From positions 21,150 through 85,149 of the forward strand of contig JAPPNN010000080.1 of NCBI GenBank assembly GCA_028873815.1: a stretch of DNA of 64,000 nt, written 5' to 3'. Position numbers and translations under genes: made by a program. Origin of the DNA: Gemmatimonadota bacterium (GTDB lineage: Bacteria; Gemmatimonadota; Gemmatimonadetes; Longimicrobiales; Gaopeijiaceae). Below are positions 25,222 through 33,802 of the stretch, in pieces. The number at the start of each line of letters is the position of its first letter. Position 1 is the stretch's first letter. The notes under the pieces were generated by a model. That model made no database searches. It worked only from the letters and a program-made list of their open reading frames with translations, and was not told the DNA's origin.

Positions 25222-27345
25222 ATGCCAACCCCTCGAATCCGTCACCGTGTGCCTCGCGTGCCCCGGCGGGCCGTGGCGATCGTCATGCTCGGCGCGGCAA
25301 CCCTCCACCCCGCCCCACCGGCCGCGGCGCAGACCGAAGCGGCCGACACCGTCGAACTCTCGCCCATCGTCGTCTCCGTGCTGCGGTCGCCCGTGCGTCT
25401 CGACAGGCTCCCCTTCTCGGCCTCGATCATCGCCGGCCGCGACCTGGCGCAGGGCAACTCCGGCTTGTCCATCGAGGAAGCGCTGCACGCGCTCCCGGGC
25501 GTGCGCGTACAGAACCGGTACAACGCGGCGGTCGGCGAGCGCATCTCGATCCGCGGGTTCGGCGCGCGCTCCCAGTTTGGAGTGCGCGGGATCAAGATCC
25601 TGGTGGACGGGATCCCCGCGACGCTTCCGGACGGACAGAGCACGCTCGACCACCTCGACATCGGCTCCCTGGGCCGGGTGGAGGCGCTGCGCGGACCGGC
25701 GGCGGCCCTGTATGGCAACGGCGCGGGCGGCGTGCTCCTGTTTCGCAGCGCGGAGCCGTACGCGGGACGCTATAGTCAGGGGGCCACCTTCGTGACCGGC
25801 TCGGACGGGCTGCTGAGGATACAGGCGACCGGATCGGGCACGGCGGGTGCGGTCGGCTTTCGCGCCAGCGTCGCCCGGACCAGCTTCGACGGCTTTCGCA
25901 ACAACCTCTCGGAATCCGGCGAGGACCCCTACAGCCAGTCGGACCGCACCACCCTCAATGCAGGCTTCACTACCGCGGCGGCCGGAGGCACACTGGCCGT
26001 GCAGGTGAACGGCCTCGACCTCGACGCGCTCAACGCGGGTTCTCTCCCGGCCAGCCTCTTCGACGAGGGGAGCAATCAGGCGTGGGGGTTCAACGTGGCC
26101 CGCCGCACCAGAAAGGCCGTCCGCCAGGGCCAGGCGGGCGTCAGCTGGACGGGTGGTGTGGGAAGCCTGGAGGGTGCGTTTTCGGCCTACGGTGTGAGGC
26201 GCGAACTGGACAACCCCATCCCGACGCGCGTGCTTGATCTGACCCGCAACGGCGGCGGCGTGCGGGTTGCGCTGGGGCGCGAGTGGGACACCCGGGCGGG
26301 TCAGGGACGGCTCGACTTCGGAGTGGAAGGCGAGTTGCAGAAGGACGATCGCCAGAACTTCGCCAACGACGGAGGCGAACGCGGGGGCCGGGTTCTCGAT
26401 CAGGACGAGCGGGTTCGCGCGGCGGCCCTCTTCGGGCAGCTTCAGGTGCCCGTGGCCGCGCGGCTGAGCGTCATGGGGGCGGTCCGATTCGACCACCTGG
26501 ACTTCACGGCCTACGACCGCCTGGTCCTGATGGACGACCCCGACGACTCGGGCTCTCGCACGATGAGCGGGCTCAACCCGTCGCTGGGTCTCCACATCGA
26601 CCTGGGGGACCACGGCCTGTTCGCCTCGCTCGCCCGTTCCTTCGAGACGCCGACCACGACCGAACTGGCCAATCAGCCCACCCGCGCGGGCGGCTTCAAT
26701 CCCGGCCTGGAACCCCAGAGCGGCTGGACGGCCGAAGGGGGAATACGCGGCGCGCTGGGCGGCCGCTCCGCCTACGACCTCACCGCGTTCGCTTCCAGCC
26801 TGTCCAACCAGCTCGTGCCGTTCGAGGTCCCAGCCGCCCCCGGACGGCGCTTCTATCGCAATGCAGGCCGATCCACCGTGCGCGGTTTCGAGGCGTCGGC
26901 GCGGGCGCTGCTGTCACCGGTTCTGACCGCGCGCATCGCCTACGGGTACGTCAGCGCACGGTTCACCGAGTTCTCGGTGGGCGAGAACAACTTCGACGGC
27001 AACCGCGTGCCCGGGATCGCGCCCCATCGCCTGGAAGCCAGTCTGAGGGCCGGCCGCAGGGCGTGGTTCGGCGAACTGCGCGTCGAGCGGCGCGGCGAGG
27101 TGCCCGTGAACGACGCCAACGACGCGAGCGCGGTGGGCTACACGCTGGTGGAGCTGCGTGCGGGAGCCTCCGGAGTCCGGGCAGGGAATGTGCGTGTGTC
27201 GCCGTTTGCGGCCATCACGAACCTCACGAACGCCCGCTACGCATCGTCCGTGGTGGTCAACGCCTTCGGGGGACGGTACTTCGAGCCCGGACCCGACCGG
27301 GGCGGCTACCTGGGGCTGTCGCTCGCCTGGGACCGGGACCGCTGA
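25222..27345 (+). CDS. TonB-dependent outer-membrane receptor
   Basis: The product has about 707 aa with a signal peptide ending AAAQ. A TonB-box-like segment (ELSPIVVSVLRSPVRLDRLPFSASII) leads to the plug domain: EEALHALPGVRVQNRYNAAVGERISIRGFGARSQFGVRG, VDGIPATLPDGQS and RVEALRGPAAALYGNGAGGVL. The barrel shows repeated aromatic strands, and a TonB-receptor signature appears near the end (NLTNARYASSVVVNAFGGRYFEPGPDRGGYLGLSLAW). It resembles PupA/FecA-like siderophore or metal-complex receptors. The start could also be at 25171; no clear ribosome site decides it. The last 40 bp overlap the convergent glycosidase gene. Confidence 0.93.
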   Translation: MPTPRIRHRVPRVPRRAVAIVMLGAATLHPAPPAAAQTEAADTVELSPIVVSVLRSPVRLDRLPFSASIIAGRDLAQGNSGLSIEEALHALPGVRVQNRYNAAVGERISIRGFGARSQFGVRGIKILVDGIPATLPDGQSTLDHLDIGSLGRVEALRGPAAALYGNGAGGVLLFRSAEPYAGRYSQGATFVTGSDGLLRIQATGSGTAGAVGFRASVARTSFDGFRNNLSESGEDPYSQSDRTTLNAGFTTAAAGGTLAVQVNGLDLDALNAGSLPASLFDEGSNQAWGFNVARRTRKAVRQGQAGVSWTGGVGSLEGAFSAYGVRRELDNPIPTRVLDLTRNGGGVRVALGREWDTRAGQGRLDFGVEGELQKDDRQNFANDGGERGGRVLDQDERVRAAALFGQLQVPVAARLSVMGAVRFDHLDFTAYDRLVLMDDPDDSGSRTMSGLNPSLGLHIDLGDHGLFASLARSFETPTTTELANQPTRAGGFNPGLEPQSGWTAEGGIRGALGGRSAYDLTAFASSLSNQLVPFEVPAAPGRRFYRNAGRSTVRGFEASARALLSPVLTARIAYGYVSARFTEFSVGENNFDGNRVPGIAPHRLEASLRAGRRAWFGELRVERRGEVPVNDANDASAVGYTLVELRAGASGVRAGNVRVSPFAAITNLTNARYASSVVVNAFGGRYFEPGPDRGGYLGLSLAWDRDR

Positions 27346-28241
27346 CACCCGGCCTCGTCGATCACGAGCCACAGGCTGTTCGCTACCGCGCGCTCCCCTT
27401 CCGCATCCGAGGGCCGGCTGACGATTCGTCCGCCCGCGGACATCGCCGACGAGCCGCCGCCGTCGAGGTTCAGGGCTTCGTCCACTCCCAGCGACTGGAA
27501 TAGTTCGGTCAGCTCCGGAAGGGACATGCCGGCGGAGTGCGGCATCTGCCGCCCGTCGACGACGACGATCCACAGCAACGCGCTCTGAACGTCCAGGCCG
27601 ACTGCCGTTCGCGGGTGTCGCGCGGCGGCGAAGGAGGGACGTTCGGCAACCCCCAGATCCCCCACCGGGCTTCCGCCGTCCAGAAGCTCGGGGAAGCCTC
27701 CGATGACCTGAAGTGCCGCGCCGACGGTCGCCGTCTCCGTATCGGCCGGCCCGATTCGAAGCATCCGGTCCCGTCCCCACGAAAGCGCGGGCCGTGCCGA
27801 AACACGCCGGGTCGAGCCGGTGACTTCCGGTCCCACCGGAGTCCCATCCGCGGCAAAGAAGTCCCCGTTGACACCGGCAATCACCTCTACTTGGCCGGAC
27901 GGCCGCATTTCCGAGATGGCCTTGCGAATGCGGGTGACTCCGTCGTCGGCCAGAGCCGGGATCACCCTCAGGTCCAGCTGACACTGCGCCAGGTCGGCCG
28001 ACACCATATGGATCGCCCACGGCCCGGACGGCGACCAGAGGTAGCGATAGTGGACACCCCGGCTCAGGGGCACGACGCGCACCGAATCGGGTGCATAGCG
28101 GGTCAGGGCGGCCTCCGGGAGCGGAGGTGCGGGCCTGGCGCCGTCGTCCGCGCCGGCGCACGCCACCGACAGGCCCGCCAGCAAGACCGACAGGGCCTGC
28201 CATCCGTCGCGGCCTGGTGGCCTACGTCTGGGAGACGTCAT
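27306..28241 (-). CDS. phosphodiester glycosidase family protein (NAGPA domain), lipoprotein-like
   Basis: The product has 311 aa. The hydrophobic N-terminus ends in SVAC, a possible lipobox. The NAGPA/phosphodiester-glycosidase fold is shown by VIAGVNGDFF near residue 120, RTAVGLDVQSALLWIVVVDGRQ, and VDEALNLDGGGSSAM near the C-terminus, the family's most conserved motif. Family members hydrolyse sugar-phosphodiester bonds, often on envelope polysaccharides. The 3' end overlaps the convergent TonB-receptor gene by 40 bp. The ATG at 28241 lies at one end of a 12-bp palindrome. Confidence 0.82.
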   Translation of the reverse strand: MTSPRRRPPGRDGWQALSVLLAGLSVACAGADDGARPAPPLPEAALTRYAPDSVRVVPLSRGVHYRYLWSPSGPWAIHMVSADLAQCQLDLRVIPALADDGVTRIRKAISEMRPSGQVEVIAGVNGDFFAADGTPVGPEVTGSTRRVSARPALSWGRDRMLRIGPADTETATVGAALQVIGGFPELLDGGSPVGDLGVAERPSFAAARHPRTAVGLDVQSALLWIVVVDGRQMPHSAGMSLPELTELFQSLGVDEALNLDGGGSSAMSAGGRIVSRPSDAEGERAVANSLWLVIDEAGCQRSRSQASDSPR

Positions 28242-28252
28242 TGATGCATCAA
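28241..28252. promoter_or_regulatory. 12-bp perfect palindrome between divergent genes
   Basis: TTGATGCATCAA is a perfect palindrome immediately next to the glycosidase start codon and 40 bp from the divergent gene's ATG. It is a possible regulator site for both; short enough that chance is not excluded. Confidence 0.35.
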
Positions 28253-28291
28253 CCTGGAAGCCCGGAATCCGCCGGGTTATACTCGCCCACC

Positions 28292-28846
28292 ATGATCCCA
28301 CCGTCCGCCTTCCCCCGCAACCGGCCGATCCGACGAGACTTCGGTACCTCACGGCCGCGACTCGCCCCGGCGATCCTCCCCGCGCTGTCGCTTGCCTGCC
28401 TCCTGGCCGTCGCCGGTGCGGCCCCGCTCTCCGCCCAGTACCGGTTCGGCGTTTCCCTGTTCGGCGCGAGCATGGCGGCGCTTGTCGGCGAGTACCGCTG
28501 GGATCGCCAGGGAGTGGAGGTCCAGGTGGGCACCTGGCGGCTCAGGGACGTCAGCGTGTCGGTCACGGCCAAACAGTACCTGGGCTCCCGTTCGGTAGAG
28601 CCCTTCGTAGGCGTCGGCCTGTGGGGGATTGTGGCGCGGGAGGAGGAAGGCACCGGAGCCGGCCTGGTCGCCCGGGTTCCCGTGGGTGCGGGCTGGGACT
28701 TCGCATCCGGGCACAACGCCGCCTTCACAATCCACCTGAACCGCGCGCTGGCGGTCAAGCGGCCCGGTGCGGGGGAAGGGCCACCGCTTCGCACAAGCCT
28801 CGTCCCGCTGCCGGAGTTCAGCTACCGCCGGTGGGACTCGAACTGA
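28292..28846 (+). CDS. small exported protein, probable outer-membrane barrel
   Basis: The product has 184 aa with a signal peptide (LAPAILPALSLACLLAVAGAAPLSAQ). The mature part has alternating strands YRFGVSLFGASMAALVGEYRW, VEVQVGTWRLRDVSVSVTAKQYLG and VEPFVGVGLWGIV. This fits a small beta-barrel such as those in the OmpW/Ail class. TATACT sits 8 nt before the ATG without a ribosome site, which suggests a short or absent leader. Function is unknown. Confidence 0.65.
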   Translation: MIPPSAFPRNRPIRRDFGTSRPRLAPAILPALSLACLLAVAGAAPLSAQYRFGVSLFGASMAALVGEYRWDRQGVEVQVGTWRLRDVSVSVTAKQYLGSRSVEPFVGVGLWGIVAREEEGTGAGLVARVPVGAGWDFASGHNAAFTIHLNRALAVKRPGAGEGPPLRTSLVPLPEFSYRRWDSN

Positions 28847-28918
28847 CCGGAAGCCCGGTCGTGCGGAGCCGGTCGGAAGTAGTCCAGCCACCACAAGACC
28901 CGGCCATCCAGGCCCCAG

Positions 28919-30109
28919 TCAATCCACCGGCTCCATCCCCACGTACTTGAGCCCGCTGCCCGTGTTGAATAGCACCACTTCGTCGCTCTGCCGGATCAGT
29001 CCCATCTCGAGCAGTCGAGGCACGGCCGCCGCCGTCGCCCCGCCTTCCGGCGCTCCGAACACCCCCGTCGCGGCTCCCATGGCCTCGACCCACTCCGCCA
29101 TCGCGCTATCGGTGACCGCGACCGCCCCGCCCCCCGATTCCCGCAGCGCGCGCAGGATGAGGAAGTCGCCCACGGCCCCCGGAACCCTGAGCCCCGCCGC
29201 AAACGTGGAGGCATCCTCCCACAGGGCCGCGTGCTTCGTCCCCTCCTCCCACGCCCGCACCATCGGGGCGCAACCGGTCGCCTGCACGGTGAACATCCGC
29301 GGCCTCTCGCCACCGATCCAGCCAAGCGCCTCCATCTCGGCGAAGGCCTTCCACATGCCGATCAGCCCGGTGCCGCCGCCCGTCGGGTAGACGATCGCGT
29401 CGGGAAGCCGTCCGCCCAGCTGCTCGAACAGCTCGTACCCCATCGTCTTCTTGCCTTCGACACGGTACGGCTCCTTCAGGGTGGACAGGTCCCACCACCC
29501 GTCCTCGTCGCAACGCTGGCGCACGACCCGGCCGCAGTCGCTGATCAGGCCGTCCAGCAGCTCCAGGTCGGCACCGAGCGCGCGGATCTCCGCCAGGATC
29601 GGCGCCGGGGTGTCCAGGGGGACGACGACGTGAACCGGCAATCCGGCGGCCGCGCCATACGCCGCCGCCGACCCCGCCGCGTTGCCCGCCGACGGAATCG
29701 CGAGCTCCCGCGCCCCCAATTCCAGCGCGCGCGAGACCGCCATGCACAGTCCCCGATCCTTGAACGAGCCCGTCGGGTTCTGCCCTTCGTCCTTGATCCA
29801 TAGACGGTCCACGCCCACCCGCTCCGCCAGGCGCTGCGACTCCAGCAGCGGCGTGAACCCTTCCCCGAGGCTGACCTGGCAGGCACGGTCCCGTACCGGC
29901 AGGACCTCTTCATAGCGCCAGAGCGTGGGTGCTCTCCCGGCGACCGCTTCGGGGGTGAAGCGGCCCCGGATTGCGTCGAGATCGTAGCGGGCGAAGAACG
30001 GTTTGCCCGCGGGCGACAGGCCCTGCAGGATCTCGGAATCGAAGGTGGCGCCCGTTGCCGTGCATTCGAGATGCGTTGCGCCGGCAGGCGCGGGGGTGGA
30101 ATCGCTCAT
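28919..30109 (-). CDS. thrC: threonine synthase
   Basis: This PLP enzyme of 396 aa converts O-phosphohomoserine to threonine. The PLP lysine lies in NPTGSFKDRG (about residue 120). The phosphate-binding loop is PTGGGTGLIGMWKAF, and SAGNAAGSAAAYGAAAG is the substrate/PLP contact region. The N-terminal THLECTATGATFDSE segment is the Cys-containing opening seen in class II-like threonine synthases. The gene is divergent from the ECF sigma operon with about 100 bp between. Longer upstream frames are Pro/Arg-rich and look non-coding, so the ATG at 30109 is used although its ribosome site is weak. Confidence 0.9.
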   Translation of the reverse strand: MSDSTPAPAGATHLECTATGATFDSEILQGLSPAGKPFFARYDLDAIRGRFTPEAVAGRAPTLWRYEEVLPVRDRACQVSLGEGFTPLLESQRLAERVGVDRLWIKDEGQNPTGSFKDRGLCMAVSRALELGARELAIPSAGNAAGSAAAYGAAAGLPVHVVVPLDTPAPILAEIRALGADLELLDGLISDCGRVVRQRCDEDGWWDLSTLKEPYRVEGKKTMGYELFEQLGGRLPDAIVYPTGGGTGLIGMWKAFAEMEALGWIGGERPRMFTVQATGCAPMVRAWEEGTKHAALWEDASTFAAGLRVPGAVGDFLILRALRESGGGAVAVTDSAMAEWVEAMGAATGVFGAPEGGATAAAVPRLLEMGLIRQSDEVVLFNTGSGLKYVGMEPVD

Positions 30110-30210
30110 TGCGTCGTCGGGAAGTGGAGGGGGTCGATGGCCGCGGAGCCGGTGGCCGCTGGGCCGGTGGCCGCGGCAGGACAGGGGTAAAGCTGGCATC
30201 CGGGGCATCC

Positions 30211-30861
30211 ATGTGGAACCTTTGGCGGGTGCAACCCTTATCTTGCGTACATGCATCTCAATTCCCGACAGACAATACAGCACGCCCACCTTCGCCTGGA
30301 TCCGAACCCATCGAAGCCCAGCTGATACGCCAAGCGTGCGAAGGAGACGGACAGGCCGTCCGGGCGCTCTACGACCGGTATTCCCCCCGGGTGTACGCGG
30401 TCGTGCGGCGCATCGCCGGTGACGACGACCTGGCGCACGACTACGCCCAGGAGACGTGGATTCGGGCCCTGCGCGCCCTGCCCTCCTTCCGCGGCGAGGC
30501 CCGTTTTTCGACCTGGCTTCACCGGATCGCGGTAAACACCGCGTTGCAGGCGGTGAGGAAGGCCAAGACGAGGAAGATGCGCGAAATGCCGCTGCCCGAG
30601 GTCGTTGCCGTGGCTCCGCAGGTCGGCGATGTCCTTCTGGAGAGAAAGCTGGAACAAGCCCTAGACGAGCTTCCCGAGGGGATGAGAAAGGTTTTGATCC
30701 TGCACGACGTGGAAGGCTATACACACGAGGAAATCGGCACCGCCCTGGGGGTGACCTCGGGCACGTCGAAATCACAGTTGTTCAAGGCGCGAGCAAAGAT
30801 GAGGCGCATGCTGCGAGGTTTTGAACCACAGCCCAAGGAAGTGGAAGCATGGAGCGTTTGA
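30211..30861 (+). CDS. ECF-family RNA polymerase sigma factor
   Basis: The product has up to 216 aa. Region 2 is seen in ALYDRYSPRVYAVVRRIAGDDDLAHDYAQETWIRALRALPSFRGEARFSTWLHRIAVNTA. Region 4 is LDELPEGMRKVLILHDVEGYTHEEIGTALGVTSGTSKSQLFKARAKMRRML. ECF sigmas direct extracytoplasmic stress responses and are held by a membrane anti-sigma factor, encoded here by the next gene with a 13-bp overlap. The start is uncertain (ATG 30211 or GTG 30229), because no ATG lies nearer the conserved region. Confidence 0.92.
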   Translation: MWNLWRVQPLSCVHASQFPTDNTARPPSPGSEPIEAQLIRQACEGDGQAVRALYDRYSPRVYAVVRRIAGDDDLAHDYAQETWIRALRALPSFRGEARFSTWLHRIAVNTALQAVRKAKTRKMREMPLPEVVAVAPQVGDVLLERKLEQALDELPEGMRKVLILHDVEGYTHEEIGTALGVTSGTSKSQLFKARAKMRRMLRGFEPQPKEVEAWSV

Positions 30862-31511
30862 GTCTCGAACAGTTGGCTCGGCTGGTCGACGAACGGCCGA
30901 CATCCGAAGAAAGAGCGATCCTCGATGCGGACCCCGGCCTGCGGCGTGAGCTGGACGCGCTCAGGGCCCAGAAGGGAGCGCTGAGGGACCTGCCTTCCAT
31001 GCTGCCGCCCCCGGACAGCTGGCCGGAGCTCGAGGAAAAACTGATGGCGGAGGGCCTCATCCGCGGCTCGCGCAGGGACCCCGCATTCTGGCGCAAGTGG
31101 ATGCGGATGGCCGCCGGCCTGGTACTGTTCATCGGGGGAACCGCGTTCGGCTGGGCGGCGGGCGGTGCTCCCGCAGCCGCCCCGAACGGCCTCGCGGCGG
31201 GCTCGGACGCGGCGGACACGGAAGCGGTGTCCTTCGCGTCCCTCGAAGAGGCGATGCTCGCGGTGCAGGAAGCCGAGCAGGAGTGGTCGGCCGCGTTTGC
31301 CGAGTTCCGCCGTCTCCTGGGCGCCCAGAGCGAGCGGGAATTGCCGGGGGATCCGGCCGTGCGGCTCGCCGCCATCGACGCGCTTCTCGCCGCGAGCAGG
31401 GCCGCGGTGGAGGAATCGCCGGCGGACCAGTTCTTCAACGGACTGGTGGTGAGCACGCTCGCCGAGAGACAGCAAACCCTCCGGCAGATAAGCCGGGCGA
31501 ACTGGCATTGA
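30849..31511 (+). CDS. membrane anti-sigma factor
   Basis: The product has 220 aa. The cytoplasmic N-domain (MERLSLEQLARLVDERPTSEERAILDADPGLRRELDAL) resembles zinc-less anti-sigma domains. One transmembrane segment lies at about 88-110 (MRMAAGLVLFIGGTAFGWAAGG), followed by a periplasmic coiled-coil-like part (SLEEAMLAVQEAEQEWSAAFAEFRRLL). Position and topology fit an inhibitor of the upstream ECF sigma factor. The stop overlaps a possible TTG start of the PDZ gene. Role is inferred from gene order and topology. Confidence 0.75.
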   Translation: MERLSLEQLARLVDERPTSEERAILDADPGLRRELDALRAQKGALRDLPSMLPPPDSWPELEEKLMAEGLIRGSRRDPAFWRKWMRMAAGLVLFIGGTAFGWAAGGAPAAAPNGLAAGSDAADTEAVSFASLEEAMLAVQEAEQEWSAAFAEFRRLLGAQSERELPGDPAVRLAAIDALLAASRAAVEESPADQFFNGLVVSTLAERQQTLRQISRANWH

Positions 31512-31516
31512 GTGTG

Positions 31517-32512
31517 ATGAGGCTCCGTTCCACTCTGGTCCTCGCAGCCTTCCTGGTTCCGGGCGCGCTGTTTGCCGGTCTGCCCACGGCGGCGGCGCAG
31601 GATGCGGTCCGGGTGTCGGATGAGGGCGGCTGGCTGGGCATTCGCCTGGACGCCTCCGTGACCGTGATGCCGACGGCGGACAGCGCCCATTTCGAGATCG
31701 TGATCACCGACGTATACCGGTCCGGTCCGGCGGACCTGGGCGGTGTCATTCCCGGGGACCGGGTCGTAGCGGTCAACGGCGGCCGTCTTTCCACGTGGGA
31801 GGCGTGGTTGAATGCCGTGAGCAACCTCGGGGCGGGTCAGACCCTCCACCTCACGGTCCGGCGCGATGGTGACGAGCAGGATGTGTCGATCGTCGCCGGA
31901 ACCCGGCCCACAACGCTGCAGCCCGCGATCGCCATGGAACGCTTCGTCGACGCTCAGGCCCGGATGAGCCGGCACATCGATTCCCTGTTCCAGGTGGTGG
32001 TCGACTGGGGAGACCTTGCCGACGGCGTCCTCTCTGCCGAGCAGCGGCTTTGGGAAGCCACTCGAGCGATGATCCGCGAGGCGAGGGCGGAAGTGGATGC
32101 CGGCGAAGCCGAGCAGCGTCTCCGGGATCCCATGGAGCCTCCGGACGCGGGCGGCGGAGGGGGACCCGGAGCCCGGCGCATCGACGTAGTGGAATCCACC
32201 CGGCCGCCGCTCCTTGCACCGTTCATCCTCAGCTCGCCGGTGGTCCTCGGCGGCGCGTTCGTAAGCGACCTGACGACCGACGTGGGGCAACAGTATTTCG
32301 GGGTCGAGTCGGGCGTGCTGGTCACCAACGTACTCGACCTGAGTCCCGCGGCCGGGGCTGGCCTTCGTGCCGGAGATGTCATTACGTTCGTCGGCAGCGA
32401 GGCGGCGGGCACGGTGTTGCAGCTTCGCGTCCTGTTGACGCAAGCTGTTTTTCCGGTTGAGCTTACGGTCGTCCGTGAGGGAGACCGTCTGAGCATCGCC
32501 TATCCGCGCTAG
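31517..32512 (+). CDS. exported protein with two PDZ domains
   Basis: The product has 331 aa with a signal peptide ending AAAQ. The first PDZ at about 35-125 has GWLGIRLD, GPADLGGVIPGDRVVAVNG. The second at about 240-330 has YFGVESGVLVTNVLDLSPAAGAGLRAGDVITFVG. No protease domain is present. A Gly-rich linker (GGGGGPG) and a helical segment separate the PDZs. As third gene after sigma and anti-sigma it may sense misfolded envelope proteins or scaffold proteolysis of the anti-sigma factor. The start is uncertain within TTG 31508, GTG 31514 and ATG 31517. Confidence 0.8.
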   Translation: MRLRSTLVLAAFLVPGALFAGLPTAAAQDAVRVSDEGGWLGIRLDASVTVMPTADSAHFEIVITDVYRSGPADLGGVIPGDRVVAVNGGRLSTWEAWLNAVSNLGAGQTLHLTVRRDGDEQDVSIVAGTRPTTLQPAIAMERFVDAQARMSRHIDSLFQVVVDWGDLADGVLSAEQRLWEATRAMIREARAEVDAGEAEQRLRDPMEPPDAGGGGGPGARRIDVVESTRPPLLAPFILSSPVVLGGAFVSDLTTDVGQQYFGVESGVLVTNVLDLSPAAGAGLRAGDVITFVGSEAAGTVLQLRVLLTQAVFPVELTVVREGDRLSIAYPR

Positions 32513-32535
32513 CAGACTGATAGCAAACTGCTAGC
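32508..32535 (+). terminator. inverted repeat at the end of the PDZ operon
   Basis: GCTAGCAG-N12-CTGCTAGC is a perfect 8-bp inverted repeat that includes the stop codon, in the gap between convergent operons. There is no T-run; the terminator role is tentative. Confidence 0.45.
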
Positions 32536-32578
32536 ACCCAGACGGTTGCGGGTCGCAGCGGGGGCGACCGGCCGTCGG

Positions 32579-33793
32579 CTACTCGTATCGCAACGCGTCG
32601 ATCGGATCGAGCGTTGAAGCCCGCCGTGCCGGCCAGATCCCGAAAAAGAGGCCGATCGCCGCCGAGAATCCCAGGGCCACCACAACGGCTTCCGCCGCCA
32701 CGGCCGTCTCTGCCCCGAACATCTGCGAGATCAGCCTGGCTCCCCCCATTCCGCCCGCAACCCCGAGCATGCCCCCGAAAACGCACAGCACGAGCGCCTC
32801 GATCAGGAACTGGAAGAGAATCGTCTTGCGCGTGGCACCCAGCGCCTTGCGCACCCCGATCTCGCGGGTCCGTTCCGTCACGCTCACGAGCATGATGTTC
32901 ATGATCCCGATCCCGCCGACCAACAGACTGACACCGGCGATTCCGGCCAGCAGCATGGTGAACGTCTGGGTGGTCTCGTTGAAGGTCTCGAGGAATTCGG
33001 ACGATTGCTGGATGCTGAAATCCGCTTCTTCGGTGGGCAGGATGCGGTGCTCGCGCCGGATCACCCGGTCGATATCCGCCCACGCGGGGTCGAGTTCTTC
33101 GGGAGACGGGGCCGCAACGTAGATCGAACGCAGTCGGTCCCGGCCGCCCATGACCCGGTACATGGCGGTGGAAAGGGGGATGTAGATCTGGTCGTCCGGC
33201 TGCATCCACATGGCCCCGCCCTTCTCCTTCAGCACGCCGACCACCTCGAAGCGGATACCCCTGATCTGAATCGTGCGGCCCACCAGGAGGCCGGGCGGGG
33301 TTCCCAGATCCTCCGGGACGTTCGCGCCCAGGACGGCAACGCGCCGTCGGCCCTGCACCTCGCCCTCGTCGAAGAAGCGGCCGTACGCGATTTCATGGCT
33401 GTGCAGCGGGAAGAATGACGGCCATGTCCCAACGACCGAGTTCGACGAATTCCAGCGCAGGTACGAGACCTGCAGGCGGGACTCGATCTCGGGCGCGATC
33501 TGGTACTGGTCGCCCACCTGTTCGCGCAGCGCGACCGCGTCGTCCTCCTCGAGACGGCGGTTTCCGCTCGCCACGCCCCGGAAGTATCCCTGGCCGGGCC
33601 GCACGGTCAGGATGTTCGTGCCCATGTTCTCGATCTGCTGCTGGACCTGGCGCTGCGCGCCCTCGCCCAGTGCGACCATGGTGATCACCGCGGCGGTACC
33701 GATCACGATCCCCAGCGTAGTGAGTCCCGAGCGCAACGCGTTGGCACGGATCGAGGCGAATGCGACGACGATCGTTTCCTTGATGACGAACAT
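32579..33793 (-). CDS. MacB-type ABC transporter permease (FtsX fold)
   Basis: The product has 404 aa. An N-terminal transmembrane helix (LRSGLTTLGIVIGTAAVITMVALGEGA) is followed by a large periplasmic MacB_PCD domain and three C-terminal helices (MLLAGIAGVSLLVGGIGIMNIMLVSVTERTREIGVRKALGA is the family signature). The protein forms the membrane part of a tripartite MacAB-TolC pump or mechanotransmitter. It is the last gene of the seven-gene operon. The ATPase is a separate gene, so this is the split arrangement, not fused MacB. Cargo is unknown. Confidence 0.92.
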   Translation of the reverse strand: MFVIKETIVVAFASIRANALRSGLTTLGIVIGTAAVITMVALGEGAQRQVQQQIENMGTNILTVRPGQGYFRGVASGNRRLEEDDAVALREQVGDQYQIAPEIESRLQVSYLRWNSSNSVVGTWPSFFPLHSHEIAYGRFFDEGEVQGRRRVAVLGANVPEDLGTPPGLLVGRTIQIRGIRFEVVGVLKEKGGAMWMQPDDQIYIPLSTAMYRVMGGRDRLRSIYVAAPSPEELDPAWADIDRVIRREHRILPTEEADFSIQQSSEFLETFNETTQTFTMLLAGIAGVSLLVGGIGIMNIMLVSVTERTREIGVRKALGATRKTILFQFLIEALVLCVFGGMLGVAGGMGGARLISQMFGAETAVAAEAVVVALGFSAAIGLFFGIWPARRASTLDPIDALRYE

Positions 33794-33802
33794 CGGTGGC
33801 TC

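Noticed and set aside
30140..30185. Repeated GCCGGTGGCCGC upstream of thrC
   Set aside because: Short GC-rich direct repeats of low complexity with no clear function.
30211..30250. GGAACC near the first ECF sigma gene as an ECF promoter
   Set aside because: The only plausible -10 (CGTAC) is 25 bp away, too far for an ECF promoter.
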